Numbered from the stretch's first letter, positions 15,339 to 23,703 are shown. The stretch is DNA of 38,015 nt from Ignavibacteriaceae bacterium (GCA_013388545.1 JACAFB010000058.1:1-38015); one strand, 5' to 3'. The notes: generated by a model not told the origin, from the sequence alone. Numbers and translations are program-made.

Positions 15339-16313
15339 TTAAAATTCCTGTTTAACTGGCAATTCGCCTCTGTTATCTCTCAGCATTCTCGAATAGAGTG
15401 AAAGCTCCGGACTGAAAAGGAATTTCAGCCAGAGTTTAAACCACGAAGTATGATAATAAAGATTATCATAATATTCTGGTGCTGCGCGTTTAACCTTCCT
15501 TAGATTATTCCAGGGCACTGAAGGAAAATCGTGATGTTCATTGTGATATCCGACATTAAGTGCAAGGATATTCAACGGGCCATAGTAGCTGTAAGTTTCC
15601 TGTGGGGGCTTCACTAAAAAATGCTCCTGAATCCATCTTGCACCAAGAGGATGGAAACCTATTGATAAGAAAAAAGAAAGAACAAGGTATAGAAATGACA
15701 TCGGACCAAAGAAAATAATTACAAGCGCATCAACGCCGAATACAACTATCCAGTTTATAAAAGTCCAGGTGTTGGCAAATTTTATTTCTTTAAGTCTTAA
15801 AGTTCTTAATGCCTGAAAAACGGGGAAAAATATTTCCCAGAGGGCTTTACCTAAAAAAGTATCTCCTATCAGGCGGGCTTCCCATTTGCTTGCAAGATCA
15901 GCATCAAGATAATAGTTGCCCTGAAAGGAATGATGTTTCAAATGATAACTTCTGAAAGAAACTGAACTCGGAAGAACATTTGGAATATCTGCAATTATAC
16001 CTGAAAGAATATTCATCGTCCTTTGCCTGAAAATCAGATTATGTGCCGCTTCGTGAATCAGTACAAACAGAGAGTGATTTGCAAAAGCTCCAACCAGATA
16101 GGCGGTCAGAAGAACAAGCCACCAGGACTGATCTTTAAGCAGATAAGAAATTGTTATCTGTGCACCAACCACAAGAAGAATCAGTAAAAAGCTGGCAGGA
16201 GTTCTATCTATAAGATTCCTTATCTCCGGATGATTTTTAATTATCTCTTTAGTTCTTGCCCGGTGGGGTTCGGGTTGATCCGAAAACTGAAATTGGAATT
16301 TATCTTGAGCCAT
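15339..16313 (-). CDS. membrane fatty-acid desaturase, dihydroceramide Δ4-desaturase (DES1)-like
   Basis: A 324-residue membrane di-iron desaturase. Three histidine boxes are present: HEAAH (87-91), HLKHH (124-128) and HNEHH (257-261). The N-terminus (FSDQPEPHRARTKEIIKNHPEI), the segment YSYYGPLN before box 3, and the region after it (NEHHDFPSVPW, EYYDNLYYHTSW, YSRMLRDNRGE) follow eukaryotic DEGS/DES1 sphingolipid desaturases as recalled, more closely than bacterial acyl-lipid desaturases. DES1 introduces a trans double bond at C4 of dihydroceramide. By family, a lipid-chain desaturation at the membrane with electrons from a b5- or ferredoxin-type donor is expected. No sphingolipid gene is seen nearby. 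A -7 box candidate lies at 16365-16372. Desaturase family: certain; substrate: inferred. Confidence 0.88.
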   Translation of the reverse strand: MAQDKFQFQFSDQPEPHRARTKEIIKNHPEIRNLIDRTPASFLLILLVVGAQITISYLLKDQSWWLVLLTAYLVGAFANHSLFVLIHEAAHNLIFRQRTMNILSGIIADIPNVLPSSVSFRSYHLKHHSFQGNYYLDADLASKWEARLIGDTFLGKALWEIFFPVFQALRTLRLKEIKFANTWTFINWIVVFGVDALVIIFFGPMSFLYLVLSFFLSIGFHPLGARWIQEHFLVKPPQETYSYYGPLNILALNVGYHNEHHDFPSVPWNNLRKVKRAAPEYYDNLYYHTSWFKLWLKFLFSPELSLYSRMLRDNRGELPVKQEF

Positions 16314-16364
16314 TACAAGCTCCTTATATTTTCTTTCCTGGTAAGTTATTGTGAATGCTTACTT

Positions 16365-16372
16365 CAAAGTTA
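16365..16372 (-). promoter_or_regulatory. putative -7 box for the desaturase gene
   Basis: On the minus strand TAACTTTG matches TAnnTTTG, giving a leader of about 45 nt to the ATG at 16313. The -33 element is weak: TTTT rather than TTTG at the expected spacing. Confidence 0.4.
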
Positions 16373-16581
16373 AGATATTATTCATTAAAAAAAATTTTTC
16401 TAATAGAATATAATAAATCATCTGCTTGTGTTTTTCTGCCTAAAAAAAATTCCGGGTTACACGGCACCCCAAATAACCCGAACATCTGCGGGTTTCCTTT
16501 GAATCTTTAATAATTACTGATTAGATTTAAAACGTAATTACAAAATCACCTTAAACCATTCAGTTTTTGCTGTGGCTTAAG

Positions 16582-16617
16582 ATGTATGGATAATTAAATC
16601 ATCAAATAACCATACAT
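16582..16617. promoter_or_regulatory. 8-bp inverted repeat upstream of the GYD gene
   Basis: ATGTATGG (16582-16589) and CCATACAT (16610-16617) are perfect inverted copies separated by 20 bases and end 14 bases before the GYD ATG. They could be an operator or an mRNA hairpin covering the AAAGGAG ribosome site. Confidence 0.35.
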
Positions 16618-16630
16618 AAAGGAGTGAGCC

Positions 16631-16936
16631 ATGAAAACATTCATATTACTTACCAAGCTTTCAGCCGAAGCCTCAAAACAAATGACCAACCGCGGGGAAA
16701 TGGGAAGAGACTGGCTTGAGAAAGTCAAACAAAAATGTCCTGAAGTTAAATTCATATCTCATTACGCACTTTTAGGACAATATGATTTCCTTGATATTTA
16801 TGAAGCCCCGGATGAAGAATCCGCTGCCAAAGTATCAATGATAAGCCTTGCAAATGGTGCTTTCCAGGCGCAAAGCTTAACGGCAATTCCGTATAAAAGA
16901 TTTGTTGAATTAACAGAAGAAGTTCTTAAAAAATAA
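16631..16936 (+). CDS. GYD-domain protein
   Basis: A 101-residue single-domain protein of the GYD family (ferredoxin-like fold, stress-responsive dimeric barrel class). It begins FILLTKLSAEA and holds the glycine-tyrosine-aspartate signature as GQYDFLDIYEAPDEESA (about 49-65), then the closing strand QSLTAIPYKRF. Function in the family is not established. The ribosome site AAAGGAG is strong. It is followed by a YbaK-type gene 37 bases on, probably co-transcribed. Confidence 0.85.
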   Translation: MKTFILLTKLSAEASKQMTNRGEMGRDWLEKVKQKCPEVKFISHYALLGQYDFLDIYEAPDEESAAKVSMISLANGAFQAQSLTAIPYKRFVELTEEVLKK

Positions 16937-16973
16937 TTCAATTAATTTCATTAACCTAAACCGGAGGTTTGTT

Positions 16974-17447
16974 ATGCCGCTTAAGAAAATTACATCTTAC
17001 CTGGATGAGAATAAAATTAAGTATGTCATCATAAAACATTCCTCAGCATATACTGCACAGGAAATAGCAGCTTCGGCTCACATACCGGGTAAAGAATTAG
17101 CTAAAACTGTGATTATAAAAATAAATGGGAAAATGGCAATGGCTGTACTGCCGGCTTCCTATAAAGTTAATTTCGATCACCTGAAAGAGCTTTTAGGAGT
17201 TGATAAAATAAGACTTGCTTACGAGCAGGAATTTATGGATAAGTTTCCGGATTGCGAAGTTGGTGCTATGCCCCCATTCGGTTCGCTTTATGGGATGGAT
17301 GTTTTCGTCGCTAAAAGCCTGACCGAGGATAAAGAAATTGCTTTTAATGCCTGTTCACATACTGAATTGATCAGATTATCTTATAAAGACTTTGAGAAGT
17401 TAACGCACCCTAAGATCCTGGACTTTTCGACTCAGATTAAAACCTGA
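16974..17447 (+). CDS. YbaK/ProX-type aminoacyl-tRNA deacylase
   Basis: 157 residues of the YbaK/EbsC/prolyl-tRNA-editing domain superfamily, freestanding enzymes that hydrolyse mischarged tRNAs. The conserved lysine sits in GKELAKTVIIK (K44), and the substrate-pocket loop GAMPPFGSLYGMDVFVA is at about 97-113, with the GxMPPFG motif intact. HSSAYTAQEIA (about 22-32) is also typical. Which aminoacyl-tRNA it edits cannot be read from these motifs. It follows the GYD gene by 37 bases and precedes the CpcT-like gene by 61 bases, on the same strand. A GGAGG sequence gives a strong ribosome site. Confidence 0.9.
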   Translation: MPLKKITSYLDENKIKYVIIKHSSAYTAQEIAASAHIPGKELAKTVIIKINGKMAMAVLPASYKVNFDHLKELLGVDKIRLAYEQEFMDKFPDCEVGAMPPFGSLYGMDVFVAKSLTEDKEIAFNACSHTELIRLSYKDFEKLTHPKILDFSTQIKT

Positions 17448-17508
17448 TTTGGTACTGACAGCCTGATAAAATTCAGATTTAGACAGAATTAATTCAGAAC
17501 GCAATACT

Positions 17509-18144
17509 ATGCCAAATAAAAATTTCAGAATATCGGCTCTTCAATTATTTTCTGTTTTTCTTATAACATTTTCAATTACAGTTGCCCAAGAAAAAAGTGA
17601 CATTGATGTTCTCGCATCGTGGATGACGGGATCTTTCAGTAGCAGCGAGCAGGCTGCCATAGACTCTGACTATTTTGATATCCGCCTTGAAATGGTAAGA
17701 ATCTGGCCCTGGCTGACAGATGGTTACTGGCTTTATATTGAACAGGCAGCTGCCGAAACCAAAGACAAACCTTATCGTCAGCGGGTTTATCATTTGATTA
17801 ATGAAGGAAATGAAATAATTAAAAGCGTTGTATACGAACTTCCTGATCCAATGAAATATGCCGGAGAATATAAATCATTAAATCCATTATCATCTCTTAA
17901 ACCGGCTGACTTAATTTCACGTGAAGAATGTTCGGTTTATTTAAAGAGGATGTCAGATGAAGTTTTTGAGGGAAGTACGCTTGAAAAAAATTGTAAGTCG
18001 AGCCTGCGTGGTGCGGTTTATGCAACCTCCGAAGTTAGGATTATGCAGGATAAACTGATAAGCTGGGACAGAGGCTTCAACGATAAAGGCGAGCAGGTCT
18101 GGGGAGCAACAAAAGGCGGTTATGTTTTTAAGAAATTAGAATAA
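17509..18144 (+). CDS. CpcT/CpeT-family protein with signal peptide
   Basis: 211 residues with a secretory signal (hydrophobic core about 9-25, ending ITVAQ) and a domain matching the CpcT/CpeT chromophore-lyase family (DUF1001-type). Visible signature pieces are LASWMTGSFSS near the start, DGYWLYIEQAA (about 64-74), PYRQRVYHL (about 84-92), and a C-terminal KGGYVFKKLE. In cyanobacteria the family attaches phycocyanobilin to phycobiliprotein Cys residues. Here no phycobiliprotein is expected and the protein is exported, so another lipocalin-like ligand-binding role is more likely. Three Cys-related positions (ECSVYLKRM, KNCKSS) may matter. Family assignment is good; function is unknown. Confidence 0.85.
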   Translation: MPNKNFRISALQLFSVFLITFSITVAQEKSDIDVLASWMTGSFSSSEQAAIDSDYFDIRLEMVRIWPWLTDGYWLYIEQAAAETKDKPYRQRVYHLINEGNEIIKSVVYELPDPMKYAGEYKSLNPLSSLKPADLISREECSVYLKRMSDEVFEGSTLEKNCKSSLRGAVYATSEVRIMQDKLISWDRGFNDKGEQVWGATKGGYVFKKLE

Positions 18145-18315
18145 TTTTGTTTAGCCGCTCCACGATCTTAACTCAAATTATATTAAGAAATGATTTTTAC
18201 CGATCAAACTCCATAACGGATCACGAAAAGTCAGAAATAATTTTTTAGATTTGTAATACTGATTAATTCTAATTTATTAAGCTGAAAAGCAACTCAAAGA
18301 ATAAAGGAAAGAAAA

Positions 18316-19419
18316 ATGGAAAAAAGAATTTATAATTTTAGTGCAGGCCCGGCAGTATTACCCGAAGAAGTTCTTCTCGAATCTCAGAAGGATTTATTTG
18401 CTCTGCCCGGAGTTGGAATGTCAATCCTTGAAATCAGCCATCGTTCAAAAACATTTGATGCGATTTTACAGGAAACAAAATCCAACATTAAAAAGCTGCT
18501 TGATATTCCGGATGATTATTCAATTTTATTTTTGCAAGGCGGAGCCAGCCTTCAGTTTTCAATGGTTCCATTAAACCTTATGCCGCCCAAAAACAAAGCT
18601 GATTATATTTTAACGGGAAGCTGGTCGAAGAAAGCACAGAAAGAAGCAAAAAGGGTTGGAACCGTAAATGTTGCAGCTACAACTGAAGAGGGCGAAGGAG
18701 ATAAAAAGTACTTTAAAAGAATTCCCAAACAAAGCGAGCTGAAACTTGATCCTGACGCTGCTTATGTTCACTTCACTTCAAACAACACAATTTACGGAAC
18801 GCAATGGCAAACAGAGCCTCTGGCAGGAAATGTTCCTTTGGTTTGCGATGCTTCTTCCGATATTCTGCATAAAAAAATTGATGTAACTAAATACGGACTA
18901 ATTTATGCCGGTGCCCAAAAGAATATGGGTCCGTCAGGTGTTACTCTTGTAATAATTAGAAAAGACCTGCTTGAAAGAAGCCAGGATTCGCTTCATACAA
19001 TGTTGAGTTACAAAATTCACGCTGAAAATGATTCACTGTACAACACCCCGAATACTTTTGGTATTTATATAATAAACCTTGTTGCCAAGTGGCTGCTTAA
19101 TCTCGGGGGGCTGGATAAGATGTATGAAATCAATAAGAAAAAAGCACAGCTTCTTTACGATTGCATCGACGGAAGCGGCGGTTTCTTTAAAGGTCACTCT
19201 GAAAAAGACAGCCGTTCATTAATGAATATTACATTTAATCTGGCCACTGAAGAACTTGAAAAGAAACTTATCGACGAAGCAACCAAAGCTGGTTTCAACG
19301 GATTAAAAGGGCATCGCTCAGTCGGCGGATTAAGGGCATCTATATATAATGCTTTTCCACTTAAAGGAGTTGAAGACCTTGTAGCATTTATGAAAGATTT
19401 TCAGAAGAAAAACGGATAG
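18316..19419 (+). CDS. serC: phosphoserine aminotransferase
   Basis: 367 residues, normal for SerC, a PLP enzyme that makes phosphoserine from 3-phosphohydroxypyruvate in serine synthesis and can also act in pyridoxal phosphate synthesis. The Schiff-base lysine is K202 in GLIYAGAQKNMGPSG. The start NFSAGPAVLPEEVL, the phosphate-binding QGGASLQF (74-81), TSNNTIYGTQW (154-164) and the C-terminal LKGHRSVGGLRASIYNA motif are all typical. The gene is preceded by GGAAAG. No serA or serB is visible nearby. A 12-bp-stem hairpin follows, then a lipoprotein gene. Identification is secure. Confidence 0.97.
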   Translation: MEKRIYNFSAGPAVLPEEVLLESQKDLFALPGVGMSILEISHRSKTFDAILQETKSNIKKLLDIPDDYSILFLQGGASLQFSMVPLNLMPPKNKADYILTGSWSKKAQKEAKRVGTVNVAATTEEGEGDKKYFKRIPKQSELKLDPDAAYVHFTSNNTIYGTQWQTEPLAGNVPLVCDASSDILHKKIDVTKYGLIYAGAQKNMGPSGVTLVIIRKDLLERSQDSLHTMLSYKIHAENDSLYNTPNTFGIYIINLVAKWLLNLGGLDKMYEINKKKAQLLYDCIDGSGGFFKGHSEKDSRSLMNITFNLATEELEKKLIDEATKAGFNGLKGHRSVGGLRASIYNAFPLKGVEDLVAFMKDFQKKNG

Positions 19420-19435
19420 TTAATTCAAACTTTTC

Positions 19436-19489
19436 ATTGCAATGGAGTAAAGCAGTTGTAAAACTTCAATCTGCTTTACTCCGGCAATG
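19436..19489. repeat. 12-bp-stem hairpin after serC
   Basis: GGAGTAAAGCAG (19444-19455) and CTGCTTTACTCC (19471-19482) form a perfect 12-bp stem around a 15-base loop, extended by CATTGC/GCAATG outside a small bulge. There is no clear T-run, so it may be an mRNA processing or stabilising structure rather than a terminator. Confidence 0.5.
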
Positions 19490-19522
19490 TGCATTCCACA
19501 AGTTTTTATTAAGGACTGATAT

Positions 19523-19954
19523 ATGAAAAAAATTTTCCCGGGATTAGTGCTTATTTTACTTCTTGTAAACGCATGTTCAAAAGAAGATGCACCTAAACTT
19601 GAAACCTTCAGCCAGGAAGCATTTGCATTTGATCTTGGCGACGGAAGCTGGGAAATTAACTCAACTGTTAGAATCAAAGGCTTCAATCAAACCGAAAAGA
19701 ATGACAAATTTTCAGCATCAATCGAATATGTTGTTGATCTTGTAAAACCCGAAGGTGATACTGTTAAGTCGGTTTATTCAAATATTATGAATCAGACCGA
19801 GGCAGAAAAAATCGGTGACCTTGCACTTGAAGCCCAGTTTGAACTTGATTCTACTTTTGAATTCGGAAGTTATAAAGTTTTATATACAGTAAAAGACAGG
19901 CTGTCGAAACAAACTGCAGCGGCAACAATTAATCTTCAGCTTGGTGAAGAGTAA
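19523..19954 (+). CDS. small lipoprotein of unknown function
   Basis: 143 residues with a clear lipoprotein signal: MKKIFPGLVLILLLVNACSKED, lipobox VNAC with Cys18. The mature part is short, rich in charged residues and beta-strand-like stretches (STVRIKGFNQTEKND, YKVLYTVKDR), and reads as one small domain. No family is recognised. It ends flush against the converging DUF2203 gene: its TAA is at 19952-19954 and the other stop codon starts at 19955. It is about 100 bases after serC with a hairpin between. Confidence 0.75.
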   Translation: MKKIFPGLVLILLLVNACSKEDAPKLETFSQEAFAFDLGDGSWEINSTVRIKGFNQTEKNDKFSASIEYVVDLVKPEGDTVKSVYSNIMNQTEAEKIGDLALEAQFELDSTFEFGSYKVLYTVKDRLSKQTAAATINLQLGEE

Positions 19955-20341
19955 TCAGTTTTTATTAAGATACTGCCGGGGAATCAATTTTCTGCCTCTG
20001 AAACCAGCATCTGTTTCGTGATAATAAATTATATCCTCTTCATCACTTTTCCAGCAAAGGAAAACATCTTTACCATCAATGATTGCCGGGAAATCAACAA
20101 GCGCCTGTGAAAACTCTGAATCCTTGTAGTAACACCCGATTTCTTCAAGCTCGGCCAAATAACTGTTCATCAGTTCTGCAAGCCTGATGAATTCGCTGTT
20201 GTTATAAGAATCATCCAGAAGCTCATCTGCAATAAGCCGCATCTGTCTGCCGGTTTCTAAAATATCTTTAACGATCTTCCTTACAAGCGGTAAAGTACGT
20301 CTTGCTTCATCTGGGGTGAAGTATTTTATCTGTGTTGTCAT
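19955..20341 (-). CDS. DUF2203-family protein
   Basis: 128 residues of the DUF2203 family, small cytoplasmic helical proteins of unknown function. Visible signature segments are FTPDEARRTLPLVRKIVKDI at the N-terminus (as FTPxEAxxxLPxV), the AELEEIGCYYKDSEFSQALVDFPA middle part, and DVFLCWKSDEEDIIYYHETDAGFRGRKLIP at the end, where family members carry VxLCWRxGE...HxxxxGFxGR. It converges with the lipoprotein gene with no gap. A TAACTTTG -7 box lies about 30 bases upstream of the ATG. Confidence 0.88.
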   Translation of the reverse strand: MTTQIKYFTPDEARRTLPLVRKIVKDILETGRQMRLIADELLDDSYNNSEFIRLAELMNSYLAELEEIGCYYKDSEFSQALVDFPAIIDGKDVFLCWKSDEEDIIYYHETDAGFRGRKLIPRQYLNKN

Positions 20342-20370
20342 AATTGAAACAAATGATTAGTTTTTGGTTA

Positions 20371-20378
20371 CAAAGTTA
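20371..20378 (-). promoter_or_regulatory. putative -7 box for the DUF2203 gene
   Basis: TAACTTTG on the minus strand matches TAnnTTTG and lies 30 bases upstream of the ATG at 20341, in the 84-base divergent gap before the thioredoxin-fold gene. No well-placed -33 element. Confidence 0.35.
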
Positions 20379-20425
20379 AAAGTAAAATAATCGAAAAAAA
20401 GTTCAACAGTTCGCCCCGGAGTAAT

Positions 20426-21034
20426 ATGACTTATAAGTTCTTTTTAGATAAACGCCCCCACAATGCTCTTACTTATCAGGAATATATGAATCAATTCATT
20501 GAAGAAGTTGAAAATCCACCTGTTGATTTCAAAAGTGAAGAAGACAGAAAGCGGTATGAGCATAAAAAGTTAAACCTTCAGCGCAGTAAAAGAATTGAAA
20601 AATATTTTTCGCCTTCAGATGAGTTGAGACAAGCAGTTTCTAAGATTACAGAACCGCAATTATGGATGATGATTACTGAAAGCTGGTGCGGAGATTCAGC
20701 TCAGAATATTCCTTATTTTGCAAAAACAGCCGAACTAAATCCGTTAATCAACTTCAGAATAATTTTGCGGGATACAAACGCTGATATAATGGATAATTTC
20801 CTTACCAATGGCACCCGAAGTATTCCAAAGCTGGTTGTGTTTAATGAGTCAGGCGATGTTTTGTTTGATTGGGGGCCAAGACCAAAACCAGCACTCAACC
20901 TTTTCCGTGAGCTTAAAGAAAAGGGATTAGAGAAAAAGCAAATCTTAGATGAATTACATTTGTGGTACGGAAGAAACAAGGGCCAAGCAGTTCAAAAAGA
21001 AATTATTGGGCTGCTAAACAGGTTCATAAAATAA
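20426..21034 (+). CDS. thioredoxin-fold protein with a monothiol WCGDS site
   Basis: 202 residues. The first 80 are a charged helical extension; then comes a thioredoxin-like domain with WCGDS at 87-91, where the usual CxxC has become C88-G-D-S91, giving a single active-site thiol. The cis-proline loop is present as RSIPKLVVF (about 132-140). A similar WCGDSAQN motif marks a Bacteroidota group of thioredoxin-family proteins usually annotated only by fold. A reductase or bacillithiol-type function is possible, but none is proven. The ATG follows CGGAGTAAT. It has no signal peptide. Confidence 0.85.
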   Translation: MTYKFFLDKRPHNALTYQEYMNQFIEEVENPPVDFKSEEDRKRYEHKKLNLQRSKRIEKYFSPSDELRQAVSKITEPQLWMMITESWCGDSAQNIPYFAKTAELNPLINFRIILRDTNADIMDNFLTNGTRSIPKLVVFNESGDVLFDWGPRPKPALNLFRELKEKGLEKKQILDELHLWYGRNKGQAVQKEIIGLLNRFIK

Positions 21035-21087
21035 AAATATCTTAAGTGAAAAATTTTACCCGTGCCATTCTCAGTCGCAAGAAATAC

Positions 21088-21116
21088 TTGCCTGTGGAAA
21101 ACCAATAAACAGGCAA
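21088..21116. repeat. TTGCCTGT/ACAGGCAA hairpin
   Basis: An 8-bp perfect inverted repeat with a 13-base loop, about 55 bases after the thioredoxin-fold gene. It may help end that transcript although no T-run follows. Confidence 0.35.
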
Positions 21117-21241
21117 ATGTGCTTTATTTCGGCAATGCTTTAATGGAATGGAATATGAAGCATTTTTTATTTAATTAACAAACAAAAACACAATATGCTG
21201 CATTCTCTAAAGCTAAATACTAGAAAATCTCAGGAGAATTT

Positions 21242-23578
21242 ATGAAAACCAGAATCAGTTTGGCGCTTATAATTTTCGTATTCACCTCAGCTTCTTTCTC
21301 TCAATCCATAGTTATTCAGAATATACTTAATCAGACAAAACAAGATTCTCTTGTCTACTTTGTAAAGGAATTATCCGGTGCAGTACAGACTATAATTAAT
21401 GGACAGCCATATACAATTCAATCACGCCATAAAAATCAGCCTGGAAATGATAAAGCCAAACAATACATTATGCAGAAGCTTTCATATTACGGGCTTCAGG
21501 TTTCAGAGCAATCATTCAGCAGTACGGGGAAAAACGTAATAGGAGTACAGCCTGGAACTGAATTCCCGAATCAAAAATATATTATTTGTGCACATTACGA
21601 CGATATGCCTTCAGGAACAACCGCACCCGGTGCCGATGATAACGCAAGCGGAACCGCCGCGGTAATTGAGGCAGCAAGGATTTTTTCTCAGTATGACTTC
21701 CCTTTCACAATTATTTATGCACTCTGGGATGAAGAAGAGCAGGGATTAATTGGAAGCGAATACTACGCAACACAGGCTGCAAATGCCGGTGATTCTATTC
21801 TTGGGGTTATTAATCTGGACATGATTGGTTACGATGGAAATAATGATGGTAATGCTGATGTTCATAATAGTTCAATAGCAAACACCAGTGAAATAAAAGA
21901 TAAAATGCTCGAAGTAAATACTCTTTATGGAATAAATCTCGACCTCGATGTTGTCCCGGCGCAGCCATACAGCGATCACCAATCATTTCTGGATCATGGT
22001 TATGGCGCAATACTGCTCATTGAGGATGATAATGATTTCCATCCATACTATCATACTGTTAATGATTTAATTCAATACTTTAACCAGCCATATTTTTTCA
22101 AGATGGCTAAACTTTCATTTGCCACTCTCGCATCTTTTGCATTAAACCTGAATATGAAAATTGTTCATACACCGGTTGCATCGATGGACTTGTCGGTTCC
22201 TGTTAATCTTCAGGCACAAATTGTAACCGGCTTAACGATAGGGACAGGCATTTCTGCACCAAGATTATATTACCGGACAAGCCAGGGCGGCGGCACATTC
22301 TCACAGTTTAATGAAGTGGTTGGTAATCCGGCATTAAGCGGAACTTACAATTTCACAATACCTGCCCAGCCATTGGGAACAATAGTCCAGTATTATCTTG
22401 CAGCACAGGATAATAACAGCAGCATAGTTGTAACACTACCTGCGGGAGGCAGTGGATTTAATCCTCCCGGAAATGTTCCTCCTTCGAATTTATACCAGTT
22501 CTATGTTGCTCCGATCACTTATGCAATTGCAGACAGTGCGATGAATACAACGAACTGGACTTCAAGCGGCGGATGGGCATTAACAAATCTTAAATATGTT
22601 TCTGCGCCATATTCATTCACGGATTCGCCGGGTTCAAATTATAATAATGGAATAACTGCAACTTTCACTTATAACTTTAATGTAAATCTTAGTAATATTC
22701 TCGGTGCATCATTAGAGTTTGATACTCAATGGGATATAGAAAACAACTGGGATTATGGACAGGTTCAGGTTTCAACGAATAATGGATCGAGCTGGATTGC
22801 ACTTGCAGGAAATTATACAAATGCAGGAACGGGTTCTTTTCAGCCGCCGGGACAGCCGCTTTATGACGGCACTCAAACAACATGGGTTCACGAGACAATC
22901 GATCTCTCGGGATTTACAAATACCCAGTTGAAACTCAGATTTCTATTAAAGACTGATAGTTATGTAAACGCCGACGGATGGTATATTGATAACATCAAGT
23001 TGTTAACTTACCAGATAATTCCGGTTGAATTAACGTCATTCCAGGCTGTGGCAGAAAGGAATAGTGTTTTGTTAAACTGGTCGACCGCAACTGAACTGAA
23101 CAACAGGGGATTTGAGATTCAGAAATCGGGCAATAAAACTGATTGGCAGACAATTGGTTTTGTTGAGGGTAACGGAACGACAACATCAGGAAGCAATTAC
23201 TCATACGTTGACAGCAAACCGCTTCCGGGAATTTCATATTACCGGCTAAAGCAAGTTGATTTTGACGGAAGTTCTAAAGTTTACGATCCAATTGAAGTAA
23301 ATATGACTGGCAATATTGAATTTGAGCTTTCCCAGAATTATCCGAATCCGTTTAATCCGAGCACAACAATTGCATTTGTTATTGCAAACACAGAGTTTGT
23401 TGAGCTGATGGTTTATGATGTACTTGGAAATGAGGTTGCACGACTTGTGAATGAACAAAAGGAAGCCGGCAGGTACGAGGTTGTATTTGACGCTTCTAAA
23501 CTTGCAAGCGGAATGTATGTTTATACTTTGAAGGCGGGAGATTTCGTTTCAACGAAGAAGTTATTATTGATGAAGTAG
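21242..23578 (+). CDS. type IX-secreted M28 zinc aminopeptidase
   Basis: 778 residues: a signal peptide (about 1-20), an M28-family peptidase domain (about 30-295), a fibronectin/carbohydrate-type beta region (about 305-600), and a C-terminal type IX secretion sorting domain (about 690-778, from QNYPNPFNPST to KKLLLMK). Two-zinc ligands of M28 are visible: H118 (AHYDD), D132 (GADDNASG), E166 (with E165 as catalytic base in DEEEQGLIGS), D193 and H271 (YYHTVND). These enzymes remove N-terminal residues from peptides. The protein would be exported and anchored or released by the Por/type IX system. A Gly/Asn-rich beta region with Trp/Tyr-rich segments (about 430-560) resembles a sugar-binding sandwich. 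Preceded by CAGGAG, followed by two hairpins. Confidence 0.93.
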   Translation: MKTRISLALIIFVFTSASFSQSIVIQNILNQTKQDSLVYFVKELSGAVQTIINGQPYTIQSRHKNQPGNDKAKQYIMQKLSYYGLQVSEQSFSSTGKNVIGVQPGTEFPNQKYIICAHYDDMPSGTTAPGADDNASGTAAVIEAARIFSQYDFPFTIIYALWDEEEQGLIGSEYYATQAANAGDSILGVINLDMIGYDGNNDGNADVHNSSIANTSEIKDKMLEVNTLYGINLDLDVVPAQPYSDHQSFLDHGYGAILLIEDDNDFHPYYHTVNDLIQYFNQPYFFKMAKLSFATLASFALNLNMKIVHTPVASMDLSVPVNLQAQIVTGLTIGTGISAPRLYYRTSQGGGTFSQFNEVVGNPALSGTYNFTIPAQPLGTIVQYYLAAQDNNSSIVVTLPAGGSGFNPPGNVPPSNLYQFYVAPITYAIADSAMNTTNWTSSGGWALTNLKYVSAPYSFTDSPGSNYNNGITATFTYNFNVNLSNILGASLEFDTQWDIENNWDYGQVQVSTNNGSSWIALAGNYTNAGTGSFQPPGQPLYDGTQTTWVHETIDLSGFTNTQLKLRFLLKTDSYVNADGWYIDNIKLLTYQIIPVELTSFQAVAERNSVLLNWSTATELNNRGFEIQKSGNKTDWQTIGFVEGNGTTTSGSNYSYVDSKPLPGISYYRLKQVDFDGSSKVYDPIEVNMTGNIEFELSQNYPNPFNPSTTIAFVIANTEFVELMVYDVLGNEVARLVNEQKEAGRYEVVFDASKLASGMYVYTLKAGDFVSTKKLLLMK

Positions 23579-23588
23579 CCTGACAAAA

Positions 23589-23617
23589 GGAACAATCCGC
23601 AAAAGACGGGCTGTTCC
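23589..23617 (+). terminator. GGAACA/TGTTCC hairpin after the M28 gene
   Basis: GGAACA (23589-23594) pairs with TGTTCC (23612-23617), with an inner CCG/CGG pairing. It lies 10 bases after the stop. No T-run follows directly, so the T-rich hairpin at 23670 is the better terminator. Confidence 0.4.
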
Positions 23618-23669
23618 TCCAATAAATATTTCTGTCTTTTTTGTAAAAAGACTTTTATCGAATGATTGT

Positions 23670-23703
23670 AACCCTCGCAGAGATGCGGGGGTTTTGATTT
23701 TTG
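23670..23703 (+). terminator. rho-independent terminator
   Basis: AACCCTCGCA (23670-23679) pairs with TGCGGGGGTT (23684-23693) around a 4-base loop and is followed by TTGATTTTTG, a T-rich tail. It closes the M28 peptidase transcript before the Crp/Fnr gene. Confidence 0.7.

Larger units (their letters stand above)
16314..16630. other. intergenic region between desaturase and GYD genes
   Basis: 317 bases of divergent intergenic sequence with no ORF seen. It holds the desaturase -7 box (16365-16372), a GGGTTA/TAACCC hairpin near 16455-16478, and an 8-bp inverted repeat in front of the GYD gene (16582-16617). Confidence 0.6.
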
